From: Paenibacillus sp. SZ31
Lineage (GTDB): Bacteria; Bacillota; Bacilli; Paenibacillales; Paenibacillaceae
DNA: 64,000 nt
Assembly: GCF_012912005.1 (NCBI RefSeq)
Contig: NZ_JABBEA010000006.1
Span: 124,001-188,000 of the forward strand
Direction: 5' to 3'
The translations under genes were made by a program, and so were the position numbers. Below the pieces are notes generated by a model. The model was given only the letters and a program-made list of their open reading frames with translations. It had not been told where the DNA came from and did not search any database. The number at the start of each line of letters is the position of its first letter. The stretch's first letter is position 1. Below are positions 35,450 to 44,838 of this stretch, piece by piece.

Positions 35450-35935
35450 GTGGCTCAAATCAGTCCGTACTACCTGCAAATCGGAGCAACCGTGGGTATG
35501 CTCGTCATGGCCCTGCTTGCCATCTTCATCCGCATGAAAGCCAGTCACAGACCGGTGACCATTCGCAAAATCCTTATTCCTCCGCTCGGCATGAGCACAG
35601 GATTTCTCATGTTTGTTGTACCGGAGACACATGTTCCTCTACTCTGGGCATTCATTGCGTTGCTGGTGGGCTGGTTTCTCTTCTCGTATCCCCTCATTCG
35701 CAGTACACGGTTCGAACGAGTAGGTGAAGAGATTTTTGCCACACGTTCCCGCAGCTTTGCTTTCATTCTGCTCGGATTGCTGGCCGTACGCCTGATCCTG
35801 CATGAAATCATTCAGCGATATGTAAGCATTCCGCAAACAGGTGGATTATTCTTCTTGCTCGCATTCGGCATGATTGTACGCTGGCGTGTATATATGTACA
35901 AACACTACAAAGAAGTGCTGGTTGCTGAAAACTAG
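35450..35935 (+). CDS. ccdC: CcdC family cytochrome c biogenesis/membrane protein
   Basis: An integral membrane protein of 161 residues with about five hydrophobic segments and the pattern of the CcdC/YneN family: GMLVMALLAIFIRMKASHRP, then ILIPPLGMSTGFLMFVVP and PLIRSTRFERVGEEIFATRS. The family is linked by position and name to cytochrome c maturation in Bacillus, but its biochemical role is not clear. The start is a GTG with AGAGGGAG 6 bases upstream; the longer frame has no family similarity before this. The usual length is about 160 residues. It is a single gene divergent from the HEAT gene. Confidence 0.82.
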   Translation: MAQISPYYLQIGATVGMLVMALLAIFIRMKASHRPVTIRKILIPPLGMSTGFLMFVVPETHVPLLWAFIALLVGWFLFSYPLIRSTRFERVGEEIFATRSRSFAFILLGLLAVRLILHEIIQRYVSIPQTGGLFFLLAFGMIVRWRVYMYKHYKEVLVAEN

Positions 35936-35970
35936 CCGTCATACACAAACCGCGCACGGATTCACAGACA

Positions 35971-36017
35971 AAAAGACACGTTCTCTTGCACCATTGGTGT
36001 GCAGAACGTGTCTCTTT
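35971..36017. terminator. Bidirectional hairpin terminator
   Basis: GACACGTTCT with AGAACGTGTC and GCACC with GGTGT inside, T-rich on the plus side and A-rich on the left. It separates the convergent ccdC and oxidoreductase genes. Confidence 0.8.
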
Positions 36018-36057
36018 TCATTTTCAACCTATTTATAAATGTAAAAACATTCGATAT

Positions 36058-37071
36058 CTATTCAGGATCCGCAACTTTAACCAACTGCTTGCCCAGATTA
36101 TCTCCCGAGAAAAGACCCATAAATGCTTCCGGTGTCTGTTCGAACCCGTCCACAATGTTCTCTTCATACTGGATGTGACCTTCCTTAATCCATTTCGCCA
36201 ATTTGGCGCGGCCTTCCTTGAAGGATTTCGTATAGTCACCCAGCAGAAAACCTTTCATTAATGCTGTATTCGTTAACAGCAGCGTCTGTGGGCGCATCCC
36301 GATATCCGGCTTCTCCAGATTATAGGACGAGATCTGACCGCATAACGGAATACGTGCATTTCGATTGATGTGGCGTAGGACGGCATCCGAGATGTCACCA
36401 CCCACATTGTCGAAGTAGACGTCTACGCCATCCGGGCAAGCCCGTTCAATGGCCGCTGACATATCCTGCTCCTTCTTATAGTTCAACACCACGTCGAAGC
36501 CCAGTTTTTCTTTCAGATACTCACATTTCTCGTCAGAGCCTGCAATGCCGACCACGCGTGCTCCTACAATTTTACCAATCTGACCTGCAATCATACCTAC
36601 CGCTCCGGCTGCTCCCGATACAACTACCGTTTCGCCGTCCTTGGGTTTGCCGATGTCCTCCATACCAAAATAAGCCGTCAGACCCGTCAGGCCCAGCGCA
36701 CCCAGGTAAGCCGTGATTGGTGCTTCTTCGGTATCAATCAGCGAAAGGTCCGCCGTATTCACTGCGGCATATTGCTGCCAGCCCCACATGCCGGATACGA
36801 GATCACCTTTGCGCAGGTTCGGTTCCGAGGATTCCACAACCTGTCCAATGGCTCCACCCTTAATCACTTCATTCAATGCGTACGGTGCAGCATATGATTT
36901 TGTATCTTTCATGCGGCCCCGCATGTACGGATCGACCGACAAATATAATGTACGTACCAGGACTTGCCCGGCTTCCGGTTCAGGAAGAGGTGCATCAATG
37001 AAGTTGAAATTCTCTCTGGATGGTGCACCTTCAGGACGAGACGCAAGTACGATCTGTTTATTTACAGACAC
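36058..37071 (-). CDS. NADP-dependent medium-chain oxidoreductase (leukotriene B4 dehydrogenase/CurA type)
   Basis: A zinc-free MDR reductase of about 337 residues that reduces alpha,beta-unsaturated ketones or aldehydes with NADPH. Typical segments are LYLSVDPYMRGRM, VIKGGAIGQVVES, GALGLTGLTAYFGMEDIG, the Rossmann motif SGAAGAVGMIAGQIGK, GARVVGIAGSDEKCEYLKEK, GFDVVLNYK, DVYFDNVGGDISDAVL and PLCGQISSYN. The start is a GTG at 37071 with AAGGAGG 8 bases upstream; the longer frame would begin before that ribosome site. It is a single gene. Confidence 0.91.
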   Translation of the reverse strand: MSVNKQIVLASRPEGAPSRENFNFIDAPLPEPEAGQVLVRTLYLSVDPYMRGRMKDTKSYAAPYALNEVIKGGAIGQVVESSEPNLRKGDLVSGMWGWQQYAAVNTADLSLIDTEEAPITAYLGALGLTGLTAYFGMEDIGKPKDGETVVVSGAAGAVGMIAGQIGKIVGARVVGIAGSDEKCEYLKEKLGFDVVLNYKKEQDMSAAIERACPDGVDVYFDNVGGDISDAVLRHINRNARIPLCGQISSYNLEKPDIGMRPQTLLLTNTALMKGFLLGDYTKSFKEGRAKLAKWIKEGHIQYEENIVDGFEQTPEAFMGLFSGDNLGKQLVKVADPE

Positions 37072-37245
37072 CAAAATTACCTCCTTGTTGCCAAGTGGAC
37101 GCAAGGTTAACCCTTGTCAGCTGAGATCACTCACCACTGGCTCTATGTTATCACTTCTTATTAGTTTAAACCGAAACAGGCGGATCACAAACGTGGGCCG
37201 CCTTGAAATATGCAAATATCGTCACATTGTAGCTGCTTTTAGCTA

Positions 37246-37992
37246 TTATTGTGCTGTCAAAATCACAGGACCGTCTGCTGTAATCGCAATCGTATGTTCA
37301 TACTGGGCAGACAGACTTCCATCCATAGTACGCGCAGTCCATCCATCCGAATCCAGCTTGCTGCGGTACGTACCGATGTTCAGCATCGGTTCAATGGTAA
37401 TAACCATGCCTTCCTTGAGACGTGGGCCCCGATGTGGTGGACCATAATGAGGGACTTGTGGTTCCTCATGCATCTTCTCGCCAATGCCGTGTCCAATAAA
37501 CTCACGTACAACCGACAGACCTTCACCCTCTGCATACACTTGAATGGCATGGGAGATATCTCCGATCCGGTTGCCAACCACGGCAAGTTCAATTCCTTTG
37601 TACAAGGAGGTTTTGGTTACATCCAGCAGATGTTGTGCTTCCGGAGTCACTTCACCTACGGCATAAGACCAGGCCGAATCGGCCAGCCAGCCATTCAGAT
37701 TAACAACCATGTCGATTGTGACGATATCGCCGTCTTTCAGTGCATATTTTCCCGGGAACCCGTGACAGATCACATCATTAACCGACGCACATGTCGCATA
37801 TTGGTATCCGTTGTATCCCTTTTGTTCCGGCATAGCGCCATTTTTCTTCATAAAAGCCTCTGCAAACTGATCGATCTCCTGTGTCGTGATGCCCGGACGA
37901 ATCATTTTTGCAATTTCTCTATGGCACGCGGCGAGAATTTCTCCGGCTTTTTGCATATATTCAATCTGTTCTTTGGTCTTCAACGTAATCAT
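37246..37992 (-). CDS. map: Methionine aminopeptidase, type I
   Basis: Removes the N-terminal Met from new proteins in the cytoplasm. The 248-residue length is normal for type I. The five metal ligands are present: Asp of VTIDMVVN, Asp of WLADSAW 11 residues later, His of GHGIGEKMHEEP, Glu of MVITIEPML and Glu of QYEHTIAIT. Further family segments are HGFPGKYALKDGD and PHYGPPHRGPRLKEGM. AAGGAG is 8 bases before the ATG. It is not in the ribosomal-protein operon, so it is probably a second, stand-alone paralogue (inference). Confidence 0.94.
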   Translation of the reverse strand: MITLKTKEQIEYMQKAGEILAACHREIAKMIRPGITTQEIDQFAEAFMKKNGAMPEQKGYNGYQYATCASVNDVICHGFPGKYALKDGDIVTIDMVVNLNGWLADSAWSYAVGEVTPEAQHLLDVTKTSLYKGIELAVVGNRIGDISHAIQVYAEGEGLSVVREFIGHGIGEKMHEEPQVPHYGPPHRGPRLKEGMVITIEPMLNIGTYRSKLDSDGWTARTMDGSLSAQYEHTIAITADGPVILTAQ

Positions 37993-38200
37993 AACAACTA
38001 CTCCTTGTCCGTTAAAATCTTATCCTGTCCTCTATTGTAACGCTAAACGCTCAAAATAAAAAATTCCGTATAATCAGCAACATCCTATTATACGCCAAGC
38101 TCCTGTCCAATGAATATAATTTTCCATGAAAAACTCGAAACCCCTTCATATCGGGCCACGTATATGGTTAAAACAGTTGAAGTCGAAAGGGTGAAAGCTC

Positions 38201-38410
38201 ATGTTCAAAAAGATTATTGGCAAACTGATTGATTCGAAATCTTCATCTCACCGCAAACGTCATAGCTCCTCGGACAGGCGCTCCTATAAACGTCACAGCA
38301 GTTCCTCAGGCAAGCGTTCCTACAAGCGCTATTCTTCTTCAGATGTGAAATACCGGGATAGCCGCAGTGGCTCCGGGTATTACAAAAGCAGAAAATACAG
38401 CTCTAGCTAA
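38201..38410 (+). CDS. Small Ser/Arg/Lys-rich basic protein
   Basis: Not recognised. The 69-residue product starts with an amphipathic MFKKIIGKLIDSKSSS and then consists almost wholly of Ser, Arg, Lys, Tyr and His in imperfect repeats (HRKRHSSSDRRSYKRHSSSS, GKRSYKRYSSS), ending SRKYSSS. It has no Cys and few hydrophobic residues after position 12. AAAGGGTG precedes the ATG and a strong terminator follows, so it looks like a real monocistronic gene. The composition suggests binding to nucleic acid or another polyanion, or a spore or coat role, but none can be shown. Confidence 0.65.
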   Translation: MFKKIIGKLIDSKSSSHRKRHSSSDRRSYKRHSSSSGKRSYKRYSSSDVKYRDSRSGSGYYKSRKYSSS

Positions 38411-38488
38411 GCTGCTCTCACTACTGCTTTTAAAGAGCAATGCTCGTGCCGGCATAGTGGACGCTACAATATATAAATATGTAACAAA

Positions 38489-38540
38489 GGGGTGTTCGAC
38501 AGCCGTACACACGGCCTGCAGAACACCTCGTTATTTTTTC
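38489..38540 (+). terminator. Rho-independent terminator after the Ser/Arg-rich gene
   Basis: GGTGTTC with GAACACC and GCCGT with ACGGC inside, followed by TTATTTTTT. It ends the 38201-38410 unit about 80 bases after the stop. Confidence 0.82.
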
Positions 38541-38627
38541 TATACCAGCAACAAGGAAAAAGACCCCTGCAGATATCATACGAAGAGGTCACGGATAACA
38601 AATATAGGTCCGCCTATAGAGCTTATT

Positions 38628-39521
38628 TCATTGTAATTTCAGCAATACTTTCTCAATCTCTGCCTGTAACTCCGTCGCCCCACCCTCATAACCTGGACGG
38701 AGTCCAAGGAGTCGCTCCAGCATCTGGTGCAATTCCGGTGTAAGCTTGAGTTCCTCCTGCCAGCTCGCTGGTTCTCGGCCCTTCTCTGGCTCATAGGCGG
38801 AATACAGCATAAATAGAAGAAAGTGACCGATGTCCTGCAGATCATGATCCGGTGTAGCCGGTTCATCTTCAGGCTCAGGTACTTCACGCATACGTCGCTT
38901 CAGTTCCGGCAACAACGGCTCCCCCAAGCGTCTTGCCAGGCCAAAGTCAATCAGATGCACCGTCCCTTCACGTAAAATAACATTGGGAATCCGCACATCT
39001 CCATGAATATATCCCTGCTCATGCACATGAGCTACCGGGGCCAGCAGTTGACCTGCCAGTTCCAGGCATTCCCGCTCCGTATATTGAAGACCTTGCTCAA
39101 ATATGCAATCTTCCAGCGTCTGTCCACGAATATACTGGGTAACGATATAACTTCGTCTCCCGGATGTGAACACGTCCAATAGATCAGGGATCGCCGGATG
39201 GTGCAGACGTTTCATCACGTCCGCCTCCCGCTCCAACAGATGCGCAGAGAGTCTGCCTTTGCTGGGCTTGGACTCCTTCAATGCCACTTCATTGCCGGTC
39301 CGGTCATCTGTACACAGATACGTTAGCCCATAGCTCCCCATACCCAGCAATTCCTGTATTGTATAACGCTCAGCAATGGCCGTCCCCTCACGCCGAGAAC
39401 GGTCAGTCCATAGTCCAAGCAATCTTTGCCAACTTCGTCGCAGCTCCACAGATCCTCCCACGCCAGCTTCCCGATCCTCCCGGCCTAATTCTATACCGAG
39501 CAATCCGTTGCCAGTCTTCAT
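38628..39521 (-). CDS. Serine/threonine protein kinase (non-RD)
   Basis: A soluble Hanks-type kinase of 297 residues. About 50 residues precede the kinase domain. Visible are the glycine loop LLGMGSYGLTYLCTDD, the Lys of EVALKESKP, the C-helix Glu in LLEREADVMKRLHHP, the catalytic loop YIHGDVRIPNVIL (HRD is HGD, so a non-RD kinase) and DFGLARR. It has no membrane segment or PASTA domain, unlike PrkC. It lies 63 bases downstream of a MerR-like coiled-coil gene and is probably its operon partner; phosphorylation of that protein is a reasonable guess. The ribosome site is weak. Confidence 0.86.
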   Translation of the reverse strand: MKTGNGLLGIELGREDREAGVGGSVELRRSWQRLLGLWTDRSRREGTAIAERYTIQELLGMGSYGLTYLCTDDRTGNEVALKESKPSKGRLSAHLLEREADVMKRLHHPAIPDLLDVFTSGRRSYIVTQYIRGQTLEDCIFEQGLQYTERECLELAGQLLAPVAHVHEQGYIHGDVRIPNVILREGTVHLIDFGLARRLGEPLLPELKRRMREVPEPEDEPATPDHDLQDIGHFLLFMLYSAYEPEKGREPASWQEELKLTPELHQMLERLLGLRPGYEGGATELQAEIEKVLLKLQ

Positions 39522-39584
39522 GTTGTATGGAGCTTATTATATCAGGCCGATACTGTAAAATCACGATAGGTAAATGCCTGTTGC

Positions 39585-40271
39585 TCAAGCTTCCTTATGC
39601 TTCTTGGGCAGCAACCCGAACAACATACGCAGGGATACTCCTTTGGGTTTGGGTTTTCTTCCCTGGAAGCTACGCAGATTGGTTACGAGTTCACGATCCC
39701 GCTCCTCTTCCAGCTTCTCGTTCATCCATAGACGCTGTTTTTCCATCTGTTCCTGAAGAGCCATATGTGTATCGGCCAGATGCTGAAGGGTCAACTCCAG
39801 TTCATCGACCCGCTGTTGTAGTAGCTGTACCCGATCGTCCTGTTGTTGTTCCACAGCACCATAAGTGACCTCACTTACCAGCTGTCCCAGACCCTCATAG
39901 GATCTGAGATTACCCGTTAATTCAGGTTCTTCAGGAAATACGGATGACATCGATGTTGCTGCACATTCCGGCTCTGACAGACCTTCGATTCTCACCGCAG
40001 GTACATCCACATTTACTTCTACTACAGGCATATCAGGGGCCAATACAGTCACCACAGCATCAGCAAGGGGTAGATTATGCTCTCTGAGTTCGGTCATCAA
40101 GCGTTCAATGCACTCGATGTCGTCTGATTTGAATAGTCTGGATTTGTTGGCGGAACGTTCGAACCGGTATCCCTGTTCTTCCAGTGCCGCCGCATATTTA
40201 CGAAGAGTACTGGCGCCTATGCCCAGGCTCTTGGCCGTTTCCGTCGTTGCTCCTGCTTCTTCAATCATCAT
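39585..40271 (-). CDS. MerR-like helix-turn-helix protein with coiled coil (RacA-like architecture)
   Basis: A 228-residue protein. The N-terminal winged helix is of the MerR type (TTETAKSLGIGASTLRKYAA, LEEQGYRFERSANKSRLF); the middle is Pro/Glu/Val rich; then a coiled coil (QQDDRVQLLQQRVDELELTL, QHLADTHMALQEQMEKQRLW) and a basic tail (GRKPKPKGVSLR, LLPKKHKEA). This order is that of RacA, which anchors chromosomes to the cell pole, and of related DUF3967-like proteins; equivalence to RacA is not shown. GGGAGGG lies just before the ATG at 40271, inside the longer frame. A long perfect inverted repeat stands upstream. The kinase gene follows in the same direction. Confidence 0.72.
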   Translation of the reverse strand: MMIEEAGATTETAKSLGIGASTLRKYAAALEEQGYRFERSANKSRLFKSDDIECIERLMTELREHNLPLADAVVTVLAPDMPVVEVNVDVPAVRIEGLSEPECAATSMSSVFPEEPELTGNLRSYEGLGQLVSEVTYGAVEQQQDDRVQLLQQRVDELELTLQHLADTHMALQEQMEKQRLWMNEKLEEERDRELVTNLRSFQGRKPKPKGVSLRMLFGLLPKKHKEA

Positions 40272-40300
40272 TAATTCCCTCCCGGAATGAAGTCTTTTGG

Positions 40301-40343
40301 GAATCAATTTCATAATACCTTTAGTGAGTTATGAAATTGATTC
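40301..40343. repeat. Perfect 15-bp inverted repeat upstream of the MerR-like gene
   Basis: GAATCAATTTCATAA (40301-40315) and its exact complement (40329-40343) are separated by 13 bases. It lies 30 bases upstream of the MerR-like start codon, with no T run, so it is more likely an operator or leader hairpin than a terminator. Confidence 0.8.
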
Positions 40344-40814
40344 TTGGATAAAAACATTATGGCTTCAGCGTTCCTTTTGGAACCGTCATCGGATCGGGGC
40401 AACCTGTCTCATGGATCAAATATGCTTATCTTTTGCTTGTCCGTATGTATTCGTCAGCTTCTCGGCAGATCCCTTTGGCGGTTTTGTTCTGTTTCTGCGG
40501 ATTCCTAAGAACTTTTGTCAGGTATACGATTCGCACAAATAACCCTTGATCCGACAACGAACATGAATGCTGTCATGTCGAATGATACTGGTGCAAATGC
40601 CGTCAAATCATAGGATTGTGAATTATTCATGTCAATTTTGTTAACTCCTTTACTCCAATACGCTCCCGCGATAGCGGATATCATTGCTGCACGGCTTTTC
40701 CATGTGTTATCTTATGTAACGTAGAAGTACATTTCAGCATAAAATAAAGGACTATACTTAACATAGGACGCGTAAGTGACGGATAAATATCAATGTAATG
40801 GGGGCTGAACGGCA
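40344..40814. other. Intergenic region between the MerR-like gene and ldh
   Basis: No convincing gene. TTGTGAATTATTCATGTC at 40616-40633 resembles one and a half Rex half-sites (expected before lactate dehydrogenase genes, weak). TATACT at 40753 could be the ldh -10 element. Nothing else was recognised. Confidence 0.4.
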
Positions 40815-41768
40815 GTGTTAGGCAAATCAGGTAAAGTAGCGGTGATCGGGGCGGGTCTTGTCGGTTCGAGTTGTGCGTATTCCATGATTAATCAATCGAT
40901 ATGCAGGGAAATTATGATGGTGGACCGGACGTATGACCGTGCTGTAGCACAGGCACTGGATTTTTCCCATTGTATGGACTTCACACATAACCGCACCAAA
41001 GTATATGCAGGAACGTATGCCGATTGCGGCAATATGGATGTGATTATCTTAACCGCTGGGGCAAATCCCAAGCCAGGACAGACACGGCTGGATATTCTGG
41101 AGGAAGCGGAGTCCATTGCCAAAGACATCGTGGTTCCCATCATGAACAGTGGATTTAACGGGATTTTTGTCGTCGCTGCCAATCCGGTTGACATAGTAAC
41201 TTATATGGTATGGAAATTATCCGGCCTCCCGCGCGAGCACGTCATCGGTACAGGGACGTCCATTGACTCCTCAAGACTCAAAACGCTGCTATCTGAAGTC
41301 TTCTCCATCGATCCACGCAGTGTGCATGGTTATGCTCTCGGAGAGCATGGAGAATCCCAGTTCGTGGCCTGGTCGCATGTGACCATCGGTGGTAAACCGA
41401 TTATGCACATCATGGATCAGCACAAGGAGCGCTTCAAACATCTGGATCTGGACGATATCGCACGCAAAACGAAGGATGCTGGATGGGAGATCTTTACCCG
41501 TAAAGGCTCTACCCAATTCGGAATCGGCAATGCTCTGGCGCACATCACCCGTTCCATCCTCAATGACGAACATAAAATTATCGCCGTATCGGCTATCCTG
41601 GACGGAGAGTATGAGCAGCATAACGTCTGCGTCGGTGTTCCCGCAATCATCGGCGGAAATGGCATTCAGGAGATTATCGAATTAAATCTGGATGCAACGG
41701 AACGTGAAAAATTCAACAATTCCTGTGAAATCCTATCAGGTAACATCAATCGTCTGACACTGGCATAA
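40815..41768 (+). CDS. ldh: L-lactate dehydrogenase-like NAD-dependent 2-hydroxyacid dehydrogenase
   Basis: A 317-residue member of the LDH/MDH family. Present are the NAD site [12 protein letters not shown], the acidic residue MMVDR, the catalytic Arg91 in [24 protein letters not shown], substrate Arg154 in [10 protein letters not shown] and the catalytic His178 in ALGEHGES. The specificity residue, Gln in LDH and Arg in MDH, is Pro85 here (AGANPKPG), so the preferred substrate may be a larger 2-oxo acid, as in hydroxyisocaproate dehydrogenases, rather than pyruvate. The start is a GTG with GGGG upstream. Single gene with a very strong terminator. Confidence 0.85.
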   Translation: MLGKSGKVAVIGAGLVGSSCAYSMINQSICREIMMVDRTYDRAVAQALDFSHCMDFTHNRTKVYAGTYADCGNMDVIILTAGANPKPGQTRLDILEEAESIAKDIVVPIMNSGFNGIFVVAANPVDIVTYMVWKLSGLPREHVIGTGTSIDSSRLKTLLSEVFSIDPRSVHGYALGEHGESQFVAWSHVTIGGKPIMHIMDQHKERFKHLDLDDIARKTKDAGWEIFTRKGSTQFGIGNALAHITRSILNDEHKIIAVSAILDGEYEQHNVCVGVPAIIGGNGIQEIIELNLDATEREKFNNSCEILSGNINRLTLA

Positions 41769-41825
41769 GCCACTCGTATAAGCTCCACTTTGTATGCTTC
41801 AGCTCAACTTCAAAAGCCTTGCCAA

Positions 41826-41889
41826 CGCAAACATGCCAATAACACTCCATGCGAGGAGTCTTATTGGCATGTTTGCGTTTATTATTTTT
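41826..41889 (+). terminator. Strong Rho-independent terminator after ldh
   Basis: CGCAAACATGCCAATAA pairs with TTATTGGCATGTTTGCG, with ACTCC/GGAGT continuing the stem, followed by TTTATTATTTTT. Confidence 0.92.
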
Positions 41890-41905
41890 CACAATCGGTA
41901 GTTGT

Positions 41906-44614
41906 TCAATTCGGTGCAAGCTGAGGTTCGTCCCTTGGTCCCCATTGCTGTAACACTCGCTTCAACTCACTCAGCATAACCGGTTTGCTAATGAAATCAC
42001 GCATACCCATCTCCAGACAAGCTTCCTTGTCTTCACGTTTGGCATTGCCTGTAACTGCAATGATGGGCGGTATGCGATCCTGTGGAATTAGGCGGTGTAA
42101 AAGGTCTGTCGCCTTCAGTCCATCCATCACAGGCATATGAATGTCCATCAGGACAATATCATAAGCATTCTGAGAGATGGCATCGATTGCTTCCACACCA
42201 TTGGTACATACATCTGCCTGGTATCCGAGCTTCTCCAGATATTCTCGCAGAATCTTCCGGTTCACCGGATGATCCTCCGCCACCAGAATACGCATGGCGA
42301 CCTTGTCACTTTGACGTGTGCGATCATGATGGAACTGACTTGCCGTCTGTTCCGCTGAAGCATCTACACTCGTCGCAGGAACAGCAAACCGGAAGGTCGA
42401 ACCTTCCCCTTCTATACTCTCGACACTAATACTGCCTCCCATAATCTCCACGAGTCGCTTGGAGATGACCAGGCCCAGGCCAGTACCACCATACTTCCGG
42501 TTAATCACCGGATGCAGCTGAGAGAAGGACTGGAACAACTGATCCAGCTTGTCAGCCGGGATGCCGATTCCCGTATCCTGTACCGCAAAATCAAGAACGC
42601 TGTCTTCAGGCTTTCTGCCCTTGATGATATCTACGGTGACATCAATGCTTCCCCGGTCTGTGAACTTGAGCGCATTGCCAACCAGGTTCACCAGAATCTG
42701 CCGGATACGTATGGAGTCGCCTACCATGAACTCAGGGATACTTGGATTGAGACGATATCTGATCTCCAGATGCTTCTCATCTGCACGAGGTTTAAACAGT
42801 TCGGCAACCTGTTCCAGCATCTTGCGTAATGCGAACGGCTCATAGGCTAGCGCCATTTTCCCGGATTCCAGCTTACTGAAGTCCAAAATATCATTAAGGA
42901 TGTTCAGCAGAGCATCGCCGCTATCTTGAATAATCTCGGCATATTCTCGCTGTTCCTCCGACAAATCGGTACCGATCAACAACTCGGTCATGCCCACGAT
43001 CCCGTTCATTGGTGTACGGATCTCATGGCTGACCATCGACAGAAACTCTGACTTGGCCTGAGCTGCCAGCTCAGCTGTCTCTTTGGCACGTACAATCTCA
43101 CGTTCGCCAGTCACATCATTGAACACGACCACTGCGCCCTGAATCTGTCCCTGTTCAATAATCGGCGTCACTTGATACTGCACCAGGAAGCTGCTGCCAT
43201 CTTTACGCCAAAACACATCTTCCTTGATTGAGCGTCTCTGTCCATCCAACACGGTCATGTGGATCGGGCACTCTTCTTTTGGAAAATGACTTCCGTCTGC
43301 ACGGGTATGATGGATAATGGGATGTGAGTTTTTGCCGATGAATTCTTTCGCTTCATAACCGAACATCGAAGCTGCTGCAGGATTCATAAACATGGTGATT
43401 CCATCCGCATCCAATCCATATATCCCTTCCGTAACGGTGTTAAGAATCAGCTCATGTTGCTTGCTAAGCTCCTGAATTCGCTCCGTATATTCCTTACGCT
43501 CGGTAATATCGGACACGATTCCATAGACACCTACCACTTCTTTATCCACAATAATAGGCACATTCGTAACAGATACTTCGATCTTCCGACCACTTGAATT
43601 GACGATCCGGGTCTCATAATATTGCGGTTCGCCCTGCTTCACCATTTCAAAACTCGTTTGGCCGTATTGCACTTCGCGTTTATCCAGATTGGATAAAAAC
43701 GATTTGCCAATAAGCTTATTGCGTGGAACATCCAGCATCTGCATCAGCTTGCTGTTCACCGCACTATATTGGCCCTGCATATTCAATGAATACACGGCTG
43801 CCGGATTATGTTCGAACAGCGATCTGTATCGCTGACGACTTTCTCGAAGACGTCTGTCCGCATCCTTATGCTGAGTAATATCCCTGCTGATGCTAACAAT
43901 CTGGGTTGTCTTGCCCCGCTCTCCAGCCACAGGCTTCGCCAATGTCTCCATCCAGATATAATGTCCTTTTTTGTGTAACACACGCATCTTGCAGCCATTA
44001 CCAATCTCGGAAAGCTCCATCGGATCAGGATAATCTCCCGGATAACAATAATCCTTGAAGGACTTTCCTGTAACTTCTTCCGGCTTATAACCCAGCAAGG
44101 TGTACACGGAAGGTGAAACGTATAACAACTCACCATCTGTAGCACAGGTCGTAATTAGATCTTGCGCATGGTCAGCAAGTACCTGATATTTCTCCTGCGC
44201 CTCCCGAAGCTCGCGTTCCACTTTCAAGATATCGGTAACATCTTTGGCAATGCCGTAGATACCTACAACTTCTTCCCCCTCTGTGATGGGCACATACGTT
44301 ATCTGTGCCTGTTTCAGGGAACCATCTTTATGATAAAAAGTAATGGAATTACTGACTGAACGTCCAGCCAGTACCTCTTTAATATATTCTTTGCGTGAAT
44401 TTTCACTGTCTGGAGGACAGATCTGATTTCGACTCATACGAATCAAGTCATCCAGTGTATGCCCTGACATCCGCTCTACTGAGGGATTAGCATCAATATA
44501 GTTTCCATGGATGTCCATTACATATATGGCATCCGGATGGTTAAAAAACAGTGATTGGTAAGAACTTCCCTCAGAAATAATGCGCTTCAGGGTTTCCGTT
44601 TTATTAATATCCAA
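41906..44614 (-). CDS. Hybrid sensor histidine kinase with four PAS domains
   Basis: A 902-residue soluble kinase. Four PAS units are seen (HPDAIYVMDIHGNYIDANPS near 25; DLITTCATDGELLYVSPSVY near 155; HNPAAVYSLNMQGQYSAVNS near 275; LNTVTEGIYGLDADGITMFM near 395), then a HisKA domain with the phospho-His in FLSMVSHEIRTPMNGIVGM, an ATPase domain (NLVGNALKFTDRG, DTGIGIP, GGTGLGL) and a receiver (LVAEDHPVNR, phospho-Asp in VLMDIHMPVMDG) at the end. No membrane segment is present, so it senses an internal signal. AGAGGGG lies upstream of the ATG. No response-regulator gene is adjacent. Confidence 0.94.
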   Translation of the reverse strand: MDINKTETLKRIISEGSSYQSLFFNHPDAIYVMDIHGNYIDANPSVERMSGHTLDDLIRMSRNQICPPDSENSRKEYIKEVLAGRSVSNSITFYHKDGSLKQAQITYVPITEGEEVVGIYGIAKDVTDILKVERELREAQEKYQVLADHAQDLITTCATDGELLYVSPSVYTLLGYKPEEVTGKSFKDYCYPGDYPDPMELSEIGNGCKMRVLHKKGHYIWMETLAKPVAGERGKTTQIVSISRDITQHKDADRRLRESRQRYRSLFEHNPAAVYSLNMQGQYSAVNSKLMQMLDVPRNKLIGKSFLSNLDKREVQYGQTSFEMVKQGEPQYYETRIVNSSGRKIEVSVTNVPIIVDKEVVGVYGIVSDITERKEYTERIQELSKQHELILNTVTEGIYGLDADGITMFMNPAAASMFGYEAKEFIGKNSHPIIHHTRADGSHFPKEECPIHMTVLDGQRRSIKEDVFWRKDGSSFLVQYQVTPIIEQGQIQGAVVVFNDVTGEREIVRAKETAELAAQAKSEFLSMVSHEIRTPMNGIVGMTELLIGTDLSEEQREYAEIIQDSGDALLNILNDILDFSKLESGKMALAYEPFALRKMLEQVAELFKPRADEKHLEIRYRLNPSIPEFMVGDSIRIRQILVNLVGNALKFTDRGSIDVTVDIIKGRKPEDSVLDFAVQDTGIGIPADKLDQLFQSFSQLHPVINRKYGGTGLGLVISKRLVEIMGGSISVESIEGEGSTFRFAVPATSVDASAEQTASQFHHDRTRQSDKVAMRILVAEDHPVNRKILREYLEKLGYQADVCTNGVEAIDAISQNAYDIVLMDIHMPVMDGLKATDLLHRLIPQDRIPPIIAVTGNAKREDKEACLEMGMRDFISKPVMLSELKRVLQQWGPRDEPQLAPN

Positions 44615-44838
44615 GGCTTACCCCTCTTTTCTTAGCCAATATCTTCATCTAACAACAGGAATTGATTAATCCCGTAGAAATGGGCCTACCCTCGAATAAC
44701 CATGTAAGCCTGCCTAGAAACAGCTTTTTTTATTTTACCAGATTCTCGTCTCATTTTGCTTACAATCTATGATTCAATTCACATGATGTGTGATGTAATA
44801 GTTGGAATTTATATTTTCACTTTATTATACTTCAGAAA

